From assembly GCA_903921665.1 (NCBI GenBank), contig CAIXQT010000273.1, forward strand, positions 1 through 8,596: a stretch of DNA of 8,596 nt, written 5' to 3'. This document shows, piece by piece, positions 1-6,281 of the stretch. Both the position numbers and the translations under genes were made by a program. Position 1 is the stretch's first letter; each line of letters opens with the position of its first letter. The notes under the pieces were generated by a model. It did not search any database and had not been told where the DNA came from. It worked only from the letters and a program-made list of their open reading frames with translations. Source of the stretch: an uncultured Opitutia bacterium (GTDB lineage: Bacteria > Verrucomicrobiota > Verrucomicrobiia > Opitutales > UBA953).

Positions 1-275
1 AGGTTGAGGCTGGCGGCCAGCGTCGGGAGATCCTCGGCGGTCAGTCCGCCGCCGCTGCGATTGGTCTCTTCGACGAAGACGGCTTCGATGCGCGCAGGGA
101 TCTTCTCGCCGCGCAGGTTGAGGCCGCCGACCAGCTGCGGCGGGATGACGTAGGCCCGGATCTCCTGGCGGAGCCATTCGGCCCAGCGATGCTCCGTCGA
201 TCCGTCGTTGCCGCCCGGCGTCAGGATGGCGCACCAATGCGGGGAGCCTTCGGTCGTCTGCTGCGGCGCGGTCAT
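1..275 (-). CDS. Degenerate TIR-like protein, N-terminal part (gene continues beyond the left edge)
   Basis: An open frame runs from the ATG at 275 to the window edge, giving 91 residues with no stop. Residues 14-70 align without a gap to residues 14-70 of the neighbouring TIR protein. By hand count about 25 of 57 positions are identical, including W14, C15, W31, W34, L48-V49-G50, the block N53-L54-R55-G56-E57, P60-A61-R62-I63 and V66-F67. The neighbour's FISYRH motif (16-21) reads A-I-L-T-P-G here, and its acidic R-D-E-D-E-L stretch (68-73) reads V-E-E-T-N-R. The gene is thus a diverged paralogue whose TIR fold has probably lost its usual ligand loop. It starts 10 bases after the upstream stop codon, so the two are probably co-translated. 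The part that would hold the catalytic Glu and any C-terminal domains lies outside the window. The protein may be a regulatory pseudo-enzyme or a decaying duplicate; I cannot tell which. Confidence 0.75.
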   Translation of the reverse strand, partial: MTAPQQTTEGSPHWCAILTPGGNDGSTEHRWAEWLRQEIRAYVIPPQLVGGLNLRGEKIPARIEAVFVEETNRSGGGLTAEDLPTLAASLN

Positions 276-285
276 CAGGCGGATC

Positions 286-2532
286 TCAGCGTGAGAATTT
301 CTTCTTTTCGAGGAACCCGCGCGCGGCTTTATCTGCCGTCGAGCGTTGGCCGGGCGTGAGCAGCAAGGCGGCCCGTGCTGCCACCTTATCCGCTCCCGTT
401 TGCTTGTTTCCTTGGGCGATCAGCGCCCAGCGTAGCGCTTCTTGCGCGGTCGCTTGGGTTCGTTCCCCGTCAAGGAGGGCGGATGACAGGAGCAGCTGTG
501 CGCCAGGGTGGTTCTGTTCGGCGGCCAGGCCGAGCCAGCGCAGGGGCTCGTCGCGGTTTTCGCCCGCCTTCAAGGTTCTAAGCTGAAGCGAACCGACGTA
601 GAAGCGGAACGAGTCGTCGTTGCCGGCTTGGGCGACTGCCTCTTTCTTCAAGCGGCTTTCTTTCGCTCGATCGATCTCCGTGCCAAGGCCGCGACCAAAC
701 GCATCGCCGAGATTATATTTGGCACGAGCATCTCCCTTGTTGGCCGCCTGCTGGAAAAACCCGAAAGCCCTGGCGGCATCGGCTTTCTCGACGCCGACGC
801 CGTCGCGGAAATATTCGCCCACCTGGTTCATCGACCGGGCGTATCCAAGGAAGGATAGCCGGAAGTGCCAGCGTTGGGCGGCTCTTGCTTCGGTTGGCGT
901 CGCTTTCTCGTCGTCGAACAGCGCGCGGAGCTCCGTACGGGCGACCGAGTCTTGTTTTTCGACGGCCAACTGCAGCCAGTGGGCCGCAAGTTCGCTGTCC
1001 GCGGGCACGCCCTGTCCATGGCGATACATGATTCCTAATTCGCGACGGCCGGCGGCGTCGCCGCTTTCGGCCAGGAGCTTGGTCCAGCGTAGGGCCTCGG
1101 CCGGGTCTTTCTTGACGACTGCGCCGGAGCGATAGCCGAGGGAGAGGAATAGCCTGGCCTGGGCTTCGCCCGATTCCGCCGACTTGATCATCCACCTGAT
1201 ACCTTTCGTCCGGTCGGCCTTGGCTCCCGTCCCTTTGATCAGGCATTGTGCGAGATGGTACATGGCCTCACTCTCCCCATTCTCAGCGGCCATTCCGAAC
1301 AGACGGACGGCTGCTTCGGGTTTCCGCGCCACGCCTTTTCCGTCGAGGTAGGCCAACCCTAAGCTGGTGCGAGCCGGGTCGTACCCTTGGGTGGCGGCTT
1401 TCTGGAGCCACTCCGCAGCCTTGGCGGGAGAACTGGGCATGCCTTGTCCGTCCGTGAGCATTGCTGCTAGGCGGTGTTGCGCCGGGGCGAAGTCCATCTC
1501 GGCGGCCTGCACGATCAGCGCGGTCGCCTTGGGGAGTCGCTCGGGGAACAGGCGCACGCTCTTCAGCATGAGGCTTCCTTGCGAGTATGTCGCTTCGGCT
1601 TCCGCTTTCCGCAGCTTGGCTTGGGCGGCAGCGGTTTCGGCTTGGCGGGCTTCGGAAAGTCGCTGTTGGGCGGCGGCCTCGCCTCGTGCCTTCGATCCGA
1701 CCTCGGTGTCAGCGATGCTGTGGCGATAGGCGCCTACCGCCAGGGACAGGAGGGTCAGGCCGGCGATGGTCCAGATCGCGAACGACTTGCGGCGTCGTCG
1801 CCGGTCGCTGGCTTGTTGGCGATCGTGATGCTGCCGGAGCACTTCATGTTCCAGTCCGAGCACGTGGGCGAATATCCGTAGTGAGGCATCCTCCAGTCGC
1901 TCCGCATAGGCGTCACGGAGGAGCTTGACGTCGTCCGCCGGGGTGCCTCGGCTGATTAGGTCGGACCGGTGACGGCTTGCGTCCGTCCAGCCTTCCTCGC
2001 CTTCGGCGGTGCGCAGGTCGAGCAATGAGGCCGGCTCGAGGGCGGCGCCCATGACGGCCTGCGTATCGACCGCGTGGCATAACGAAGGCGGCAGGCAGGA
2101 CTCTTCGCCGTGGAGCAGGGGGGCGTGCGGTTGGCCGGGGTCCCCGGCGAGGATCGCGCCGAGGATGCGGGCGGATTTCCCCATCGACTTGAACAGGCGT
2201 ACCTCATCGTCGACGAAGCGCGAGTTGCGTGCGCGCGGCGAACACAGGACCACCAGGCTATGGCTGCGTTCCAGCGCCTGGATGATCGGCGTGGAGAGGT
2301 CCGCGTCCGCCGGCAGCTCGTCTTCATCCCGGAAGACGGGAAAGATCCGGGCGGGGATGGTCTCGCCTCGGAGATTGGTCTGGCCCACGAGCGTCGTCGG
2401 CACGGGGTAGGTCTCGAGCTGCCGGTGCAGCCAGGTCGCCCACAGGCGGCCTTCTGTCAGGTTGTCGGCATGCCGGTAGCTGATGAAACACCAGTAGTTC
2501 TTACGGCCGATATCTCGGGGGGTGTCCGTCAT
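286..2532 (-). CDS. Membrane-anchored TIR domain protein with Sel1 repeats
   Basis: 748 residues from ATG 2532; a GTG at 2538 in the same frame would add two. ATG is preferred because the paralogue downstream then aligns residue for residue. An N-terminal TIR domain (about 12-130) shows FISYRH (16-21), the acidic FRDEDELPADADLS segment that follows F67, LVVLCSP (about 93-99) and E110 in RFVDDE, the position of the catalytic Glu in TIR NADases. A linker typical of this TIR class leads to an Arg-rich stretch (243-249) and one membrane helix (about 250-268). An Ala/Gln/Glu-rich coiled coil (about 281-320) follows, then nine or ten Sel1-type helical repeats (about 350-710), recognisable by G-x-G-V and A-x-x-W/F-x-x-A-A motifs. 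The Arg cluster suggests TIR inside and Sel1 repeats outside the cytoplasmic membrane. TIR domains in bacteria often cleave NAD+ in defence or signalling. Activity and role here are inferred from the family. Confidence 0.92.
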   Translation of the reverse strand: MTDTPRDIGRKNYWCFISYRHADNLTEGRLWATWLHRQLETYPVPTTLVGQTNLRGETIPARIFPVFRDEDELPADADLSTPIIQALERSHSLVVLCSPRARNSRFVDDEVRLFKSMGKSARILGAILAGDPGQPHAPLLHGEESCLPPSLCHAVDTQAVMGAALEPASLLDLRTAEGEEGWTDASRHRSDLISRGTPADDVKLLRDAYAERLEDASLRIFAHVLGLEHEVLRQHHDRQQASDRRRRRKSFAIWTIAGLTLLSLAVGAYRHSIADTEVGSKARGEAAAQQRLSEARQAETAAAQAKLRKAEAEATYSQGSLMLKSVRLFPERLPKATALIVQAAEMDFAPAQHRLAAMLTDGQGMPSSPAKAAEWLQKAATQGYDPARTSLGLAYLDGKGVARKPEAAVRLFGMAAENGESEAMYHLAQCLIKGTGAKADRTKGIRWMIKSAESGEAQARLFLSLGYRSGAVVKKDPAEALRWTKLLAESGDAAGRRELGIMYRHGQGVPADSELAAHWLQLAVEKQDSVARTELRALFDDEKATPTEARAAQRWHFRLSFLGYARSMNQVGEYFRDGVGVEKADAARAFGFFQQAANKGDARAKYNLGDAFGRGLGTEIDRAKESRLKKEAVAQAGNDDSFRFYVGSLQLRTLKAGENRDEPLRWLGLAAEQNHPGAQLLLSSALLDGERTQATAQEALRWALIAQGNKQTGADKVAARAALLLTPGQRSTADKAARGFLEKKKFSR

Positions 2533-2607
2533 GGCCACTTATTAATATACTACACAGAAGGACAGAAGCACGAAGTGCGCTTCCGGCCGACCTTCCCGCG
2601 CCCCGGC
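2533..2607. promoter_or_regulatory. Short AT-rich spacer before the TIR gene, possible promoter
   Basis: This 75-base spacer lies between the exonuclease stop and the TIR start, both on the minus strand. It contains the only clear AT-rich patch nearby (2539-2551, read as GTATATTAATAA on the minus strand), which would suit a -10 element. No convincing -35 box is seen at the right distance. Two copies of ACAGAAG (2554-2560 and 2562-2568) lie side by side, followed by an imperfect hairpin with the core GCAC-GAA-GTGC (2565-2583). The hairpin could be a weak terminator for the exonuclease gene, although no clean T run follows it. No strong Shine-Dalgarno sequence precedes ATG 2532. Confidence 0.3.
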
Positions 2608-3387
2608 TTACTCGAACCGGGGGATCAGGCCGTCCTGTTCGAGCTTCAGGAACAGCTCGCGGCTGAACCAGGCATCGTTGGCGGCATATTGGATCTGACG
2701 TTCGTCGAGCGGCTTCGCCCAGTTCGAGGTCTGCACCTTCTTCGACTTCTTCATCTGCAGCTGCAGGAAGTGGGCGGCGAGGGCTTGGAGGCCCGTGTTC
2801 ACCAGCCCCGTCTTCTTCGTGTGGTCCGCGATGTCGATGAAGGCGCGGTCGTCGAACGGCGCGCGGGCGCGTAGGTTCTTGACGTCATCGCGAACCGCGA
2901 CCCCGACCTTGGCTTGGCGTTCGTTGCAGAGGACCGGGAAGGCGAGGGGGATGCCGCCGCAGTGGTCGAGGCGGAAGACGAAGATATGATGCTCGCCGGC
3001 CAGCTGCAGGATCGAAGGCAGGTTATATTCGCCGCGGGTGTGGGAGGGCTTGGTTTCGGTGTCGAAGCCCAGCACGCGGTCGCGGGCGAGGGCGGCGATC
3101 GCCTTGGCGGCGTCTTTCTCGGATTCAATCAGCTCGATCGGACCTTTCCATTCGCCGACGGGAAGGGATTCGATGAAGTCCTTTTCGATACGGATACCGC
3201 CCTGGCCCCGCCCACCTTGGGTGTGGGCTTGGGCTTCGGTGCCCGGTTCGGCGGGTTCTGGCTGGTTTTCGGACTCTTCCACGAGGGGAAGGCAAAGCAC
3301 CCGTCGCCCATTGGCAACCAGAGACTCGGAAGGGTGGGAAAAAAGCGTTGACCGTGCCCGTGCCGTCACCTTTGTTAACCTTCCCAT
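2608..3387 (-). CDS. DEDDy-family 3'-5' exonuclease (RNase D / WRN exonuclease-like)
   Basis: The longest frame gives 259 residues. All three exonuclease motifs are visible: Exo I D109-x-E111 in GFDTETKPS, Exo II D168 in GVAVRDDVKNL, and Exo III Y234-x-x-x-D238 in YAANDAW, preceded by TSNWA. The Tyr makes it the DEDDy subclass, which removes nucleotides from 3' ends of DNA or RNA using two metal ions. The closest style is the stand-alone 3'-5' exonuclease domain proteins of the WRN/RNase D group, which usually have about 200-230 residues. The start is doubtful. The first 60 residues are Pro/Gln/Gly-rich and unlike the family. ATG 3387 has no ribosome site, lies 6 bases from the tRNA on the opposite strand and overlaps that gene's likely promoter. 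GTG at 3300 or 3282 would shorten the protein to 230 or 224 residues and fit better. The natural substrate is unknown. Confidence 0.9.
   Translation of the reverse strand: MGRLTKVTARARSTLFSHPSESLVANGRRVLCLPLVEESENQPEPAEPGTEAQAHTQGGRGQGGIRIEKDFIESLPVGEWKGPIELIESEKDAAKAIAALARDRVLGFDTETKPSHTRGEYNLPSILQLAGEHHIFVFRLDHCGGIPLAFPVLCNERQAKVGVAVRDDVKNLRARAPFDDRAFIDIADHTKKTGLVNTGLQALAAHFLQLQMKKSKKVQTSNWAKPLDERQIQYAANDAWFSRELFLKLEQDGLIPRFE
3348..3376 (+). promoter_or_regulatory. Probable promoter of the tRNA-Ala gene
   Basis: TTGACC (3348-3353) matches five of six bases of the sigma-70 -35 box. Seventeen bases later comes TTTGTT (3371-3376), a weak -10 with TTAAC overlapping it. The mature tRNA begins at 3393, at a fitting distance. 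The -10 match is poor, so the call rests mainly on the -35 box and the position. Confidence 0.45.
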
Positions 3388-3392
3388 TTAAC

Positions 3393-3468
<76 letters not shown>

Positions 3469-3475
3469 TTCAAAA

Positions 3476-3505
3476 CCGGCCGTCTTCCCTCGGGAAGGCG
3501 GCCGG
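3476..3505. terminator. Strong hairpin between the tRNA and the converging gene, probable bidirectional terminator
   Basis: A 13-base stem (3476-3488 with 3493-3505, one G-T wobble) closes a four-base loop. It lies 8 bases after the tRNA and 27 bases after the stop of the opposing gene at 3532. On the minus strand the stem is followed by TTTTG, a short U run. On the plus strand it is followed by ACTCTTTG, a weaker one. It would end both transcripts, more clearly the leftward one. Confidence 0.7.
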
Positions 3506-3531
3506 ACTCTTTGATGCGCGGGCGTCTTTCC

Positions 3532-4521
3532 TTAACGGATGGCTAAGCTGAGGAGCGCGCGGCAATCGGTCTGCAGGCGTGCTTCGACGGCGGCGTTGTC
3601 GCGGGTGACCTTGCCGATGGATTCGGCGCCGTTCTCGAGGGCTTTCTTGAGCACGAGCAGCTCGGACTTGGAAGCCTTGGCTTCGGGCTTCTCGGCGAGG
3701 TCGCCGGCGAGCTGGGCGTATTTCTCGAAGATCTTCTTGATGGCTTCGCGATCGGCGGTCGTCCGGCGGAGCATCATCCAGATCGGCTTTCCCTTGGTGC
3801 CCCCTTCGGCCAGCATGCGCAGGTAGCCGATCGCATTGAAAGGGCGGGCCTCGGCCGCGAAGTCGGCCCTGGCGGCGGCTTCGGCCGCGATGTTATCGGA
3901 GGAGCGGGCCTTGACCTTGGCGGCGGCGGCCTTGGCCTTGGGCGTGAGAGCCTTGGTGGACTTCTCTTTTTCCTTCGGCTCTTCGGGGGTCGCTTCGGCC
4001 CTGGCGACGGGCTCGTTCTTGCCGGCGATCTTGCTGGCCCGCTTCAGGTCTTCGTAGCCGGCCCAGAACTGCGTCTCTTCGAGCTGGAATTCGCCGCAGA
4101 CCGCATCGATCCGGTTTTGCGAGAGATTGATGCCCTTGAGGCCGTCCTGCATGGAGATGGTGAGGCTGGCGAGGAATGACTTAGTGTCAGTCAGGACGGC
4201 TTCTTGGGCAAAGGGGTCCGCTTCGGCTTCCTTCTTTGTCATCTTCTTCTCGGATTTCGCCTCGGCCAGCAGTTGCTCGCGTTCGTCCCAGACCTTCGGG
4301 TTGTTCTTTTTGACCCAATCGAGGTCGAGGTCCTCCCACTTATAGTTCAGCACCGCGTCCGTATCCAGGCGCTTCACCATGATGCTGATCTCATCCTGGG
4401 TGATATATTCGAACGCGATGACGGTGGCGTTGCCGGTACGGCGCAGCTGCACGGTCTCGGCGAAGGCCGGAAGGACGACGAGGGCGAGGACGGCGGTGAG
4501 TAGGCGACGGACTGGGTGCAC
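3532..4521 (-). CDS. Predicted exported protein of unknown function
   Basis: I do not recognise this family. From GTG 4521 it has 329 residues and opens with a good signal peptide: two Arg near the start, a hydrophobic core LLTAVLALVVL and cleavage after P-A-F-A (residue 21). The longer frame from TTG 4557 adds 12 Pro/Ser/Thr-rich residues and looks less natural. Residues 22-80 (from ETVQLRRTG to about WEDLDLDWVKK) have the look of a small beta-barrel followed by a Trp/Asp segment, loosely like the SHD1-type modules of exported Verrucomicrobia and Planctomycetes proteins; this is a weak resemblance. Residues about 160-225 form a Lys/Ala/Glu-rich, probably disordered or helical linker. The C-terminal 100 residues look helical and hold MMLRRTTADRE. 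The protein would be periplasmic or envelope-associated. A terminator separates it from the ACP gene upstream, so it probably has its own promoter, which I could not identify in 4522-4602. Confidence 0.75.
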   Translation of the reverse strand: MHPVRRLLTAVLALVVLPAFAETVQLRRTGNATVIAFEYITQDEISIMVKRLDTDAVLNYKWEDLDLDWVKKNNPKVWDEREQLLAEAKSEKKMTKKEAEADPFAQEAVLTDTKSFLASLTISMQDGLKGINLSQNRIDAVCGEFQLEETQFWAGYEDLKRASKIAGKNEPVARAEATPEEPKEKEKSTKALTPKAKAAAAKVKARSSDNIAAEAAARADFAAEARPFNAIGYLRMLAEGGTKGKPIWMMLRRTTADREAIKKIFEKYAQLAGDLAEKPEAKASKSELLVLKKALENGAESIGKVTRDNAAVEARLQTDCRALLSLAIR

Positions 4522-4602
4522 GGAGATAAGGGTGGAGGTCGGAGGGTGGGGCGGCAAATCAAGAACACCGCCCGCGTGGCGAAGGTCGCAGCCTAGCCCA
4601 AC

Positions 4603-4624
4603 AAAAAACCGCCCAAGGGGCGGT
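4603..4624 (-). terminator. Rho-independent terminator of the ketosynthase-ACP unit
   Basis: Read on the minus strand, ACCGCCC-CTT-GGGCGGT forms a perfect 7-base-pair, GC-rich stem directly followed by TTTTT. It lies 26 bases after the ACP stop codon. This is a textbook intrinsic terminator and separates the lipid unit from the exported-protein gene. Confidence 0.92.
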
Positions 4625-4650
4625 CTTCGGGGGTGAGTAAGGCGTGGGCC

Positions 4651-4908
4651 TTACTTGCCCTTGGCCTCGAACTTGGGGAGCAAGTAGTTGGCGCAGGAGT
4701 CGAGGGAAGCCAGCTGGACGTAATCGGCTTCCGGGACCTCGATGCCGTGTTTCTTGCGGAGTTCCATGACGATATCCAAGAAATCCATGGAATCCAGGGA
4801 AAGCTGGTCGCGCAGGCGGACCTCCGGCTTGACGGCGGTCAGATCTTCGTCCGGTGCGATGTCGGCGATGATATCGAGAACCACCTGCTTGATGTCGTCC
4901 TTAGTCAT
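4651..4908 (-). CDS. Acyl carrier protein
   Basis: Starting at ATG 4908 the product has 85 residues, the usual ACP length, and begins MTKDDIKQVVLDIIADIA like a normal helix I. The phosphopantetheine attachment motif is L-D-S-M-D-F with Ser40; many ACPs have Leu where this has Met. The protein is acidic, as expected. It would carry acyl chains as thioesters and serve the ketosynthase encoded just upstream, 34 bases away. An upstream in-frame ATG at 4956 overlaps the ketosynthase end and adds 16 residues that look unlike ACP. Neither start has a clear Shine-Dalgarno sequence, so translational coupling is possible. It may be a specialised ACP paired with this ketosynthase rather than the housekeeping AcpP, because none of fabD, fabG or fabH is adjacent within the window. 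Confidence 0.9.
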   Translation of the reverse strand: MTKDDIKQVVLDIIADIAPDEDLTAVKPEVRLRDQLSLDSMDFLDIVMELRKKHGIEVPEADYVQLASLDSCANYLLPKFEAKGK

Positions 4909-4942
4909 GTTTTCAGGGTTTGTTTCAAACACCCAAACCCCG

Positions 4943-6184
4943 TCAGGCAACCCCATATTTCTTCACGATGAGGGCGGAATTGATGCCGAGCATGCCGAAA
5001 GAGTTGTTCAGGATGGCGTCCACCCGGGCGACCTTGAGGGGTTGGTTGATCACCAGGCCAGGCATGGCGCATTCGGGGTCCAATTCCTCGATATTGATGG
5101 TCGGATGCACCCAATTATCATCAAAAGAGGGCAGATTGCCTGCTAATTCAAGGGCTCCGGCCGCTCCCATGCAGTGCCCGATGAAGCTCTTGGTGTTATT
5201 GATGTGAGTGTCCGGGCAGTCGGTGAAGACGTTCCGGAGGGCGGTGCATTCCTGGATGTCGCCCAAGGCCGTCGCGGTGGCATGGGTGGAGACGATATGG
5301 ATGTCCTGGGGCTTCATGCCGGCTCGCTTGAGCGCCATCTGGACGCACTCGGTCTGGCGTTCGGGATTAGGCAGGACGGCGTCGGTGGCGTCGGAGTTGA
5401 TGCACCAGCCGGCGATCTCGGCGATGATGCGGGCGCCGCGGGCCAGGGCGTCGTCGAGGCGCTCGAGGACGTAGATGGCGCCGCCTTCGGAGATGACGAT
5501 GCCGTTGCGATTCTTATCGAAGGGGCGCGAGGCCTTGGTCGGGTCCTCATGGGCGCCCAGCGCGCCTTGGTTCTTGAAGCCGGCGAAGATGCCGAAGGTG
5601 TGGATGGATTCGGAGACGCCGCCGGCGAAGGCGATGTCGACCTCCCCGAGCTGCAGCATCTGGGCGGCTTGGATGAGGCCGGCATTACCTGCGGCGCACG
5701 CCGCCCCGATGGTGTAGTGCGGGCCGGTGATGCCCATGTTCATCGTGACCTCGCCCGCCGGGTTGTTCGCCACGGTGCGGGGATTATGGTGGTGCGTCCA
5801 GTACTTGGTGTCGTTGCCGAACTGGGAGATGTTGTGGATCTCGTTCTCGGTCTCGACGTTGCCGTGCTCGGTGATGCCGAGGTAGACGCCGACGCGGGAC
5901 TTTTCGACCTTGTCCCAGTCGAGGCCGGAATCGCCGAGCGCTTCGCGGGCGCAGAAGATGGAGATGGAACCGACGCGGGTACCGTTGCGGATTTCCTTCC
6001 GTTTCTGCCACTTGGTGGCGTCGAAGTCGCAGACGCCGGCGGGGTGCTTCCCCATGTGACGGACGTCGATCACGGCGATGCGGGCCTTGCCGGCGAGCAG
6101 GTTGGCCCGGAACTCACCCAACGAGTTGCCGTTGGGGGCGGTGAGGCCGAGGCCGGTGATGACGATGCGAGGCTTGGAGGACAT
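4943..6184 (-). CDS. Beta-ketoacyl-ACP synthase, FabF-like (divergent)
   Basis: 413 residues from ATG 6184, the usual FabF length. The thiolase fold is complete with the Cys-His-His triad: C163 in TIGAACAAGNAG, H301 in STHATATALGD and H337 in KSFIGHCMGAAG, plus the conserved K332. It would condense an acyl-enzyme with malonyl-ACP, extending the chain by two carbons, in the cytoplasm with the ACP encoded next to it. The C-terminal gate loop, normally N-S-F-G-F-G-G-T-N, reads N-S-F-G-M-L-G-I-N (394-402), so the gating Phe (Phe400 in E. coli FabF) is Met398. This may alter chain length choice or partner ACP. The start is set by GGAAGGA six bases upstream; a longer frame adds 59 residues without family character. 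The missing fab neighbours and the unusual gate suggest a specialised lipid or polyene pathway, but a role in ordinary fatty acid synthesis cannot be excluded. Confidence 0.96.
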   Translation of the reverse strand: MSSKPRIVITGLGLTAPNGNSLGEFRANLLAGKARIAVIDVRHMGKHPAGVCDFDATKWQKRKEIRNGTRVGSISIFCAREALGDSGLDWDKVEKSRVGVYLGITEHGNVETENEIHNISQFGNDTKYWTHHHNPRTVANNPAGEVTMNMGITGPHYTIGAACAAGNAGLIQAAQMLQLGEVDIAFAGGVSESIHTFGIFAGFKNQGALGAHEDPTKASRPFDKNRNGIVISEGGAIYVLERLDDALARGARIIAEIAGWCINSDATDAVLPNPERQTECVQMALKRAGMKPQDIHIVSTHATATALGDIQECTALRNVFTDCPDTHINNTKSFIGHCMGAAGALELAGNLPSFDDNWVHPTINIEELDPECAMPGLVINQPLKVARVDAILNNSFGMLGINSALIVKKYGVA

Positions 6185-6281
6185 CTGACGTCCTTCCATC
6201 AAGCGTCCGCCGGCCATGAAGTCAAACCCCGCTCCCCGCTTGCCCTTGCCAATTCGCCCCCTTGCCATTCTCTGAAGGCAG
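6185..6281. promoter_or_regulatory. Divergent spacer between the ketosynthase and mcsA
   Basis: These 97 bases must hold both promoters. The ketosynthase ribosome site is 6191-6197 (GGAAGGA on the minus strand) and the mcsA site is 6274-6278 (GAAGG), close to the ATG. CTTGCC occurs three times (6239-6244, 6245-6250, 6261-6266), two of them within the longer direct repeat CCCTTGCCA (6243-6251 and 6259-6267), whose starts are 16 bases apart. Promoter boxes are poor on both strands: the leftward candidate TTGACT with TTGATG would start transcription too near the ATG. A single GTCAAA (6221-6226) resembles half of a CtsR site, but there is no second half. Confidence 0.45.

Noticed and set aside
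2110..2874. A 254-codon plus-strand frame across the TIR start, the spacer and the exonuclease end.
   Set aside because: It lies opposite two clear genes, is Arg/Gly/Val-rich, and has no recognisable domain or ribosome site.
3129..3317. An ATG-started frame of 62 codons in another minus-strand frame near the exonuclease N-terminus, suggesting a frameshift.
   Set aside because: It is Pro/Ser/Lys-rich with no exonuclease motif, and the exonuclease frame is continuous from the low-complexity region through all motifs.
6221..6226. GTCAAA as a CtsR operator before mcsA.
   Set aside because: CtsR sites are tandem repeats of this heptad type; only one half is present, and no ctsR gene is nearby.
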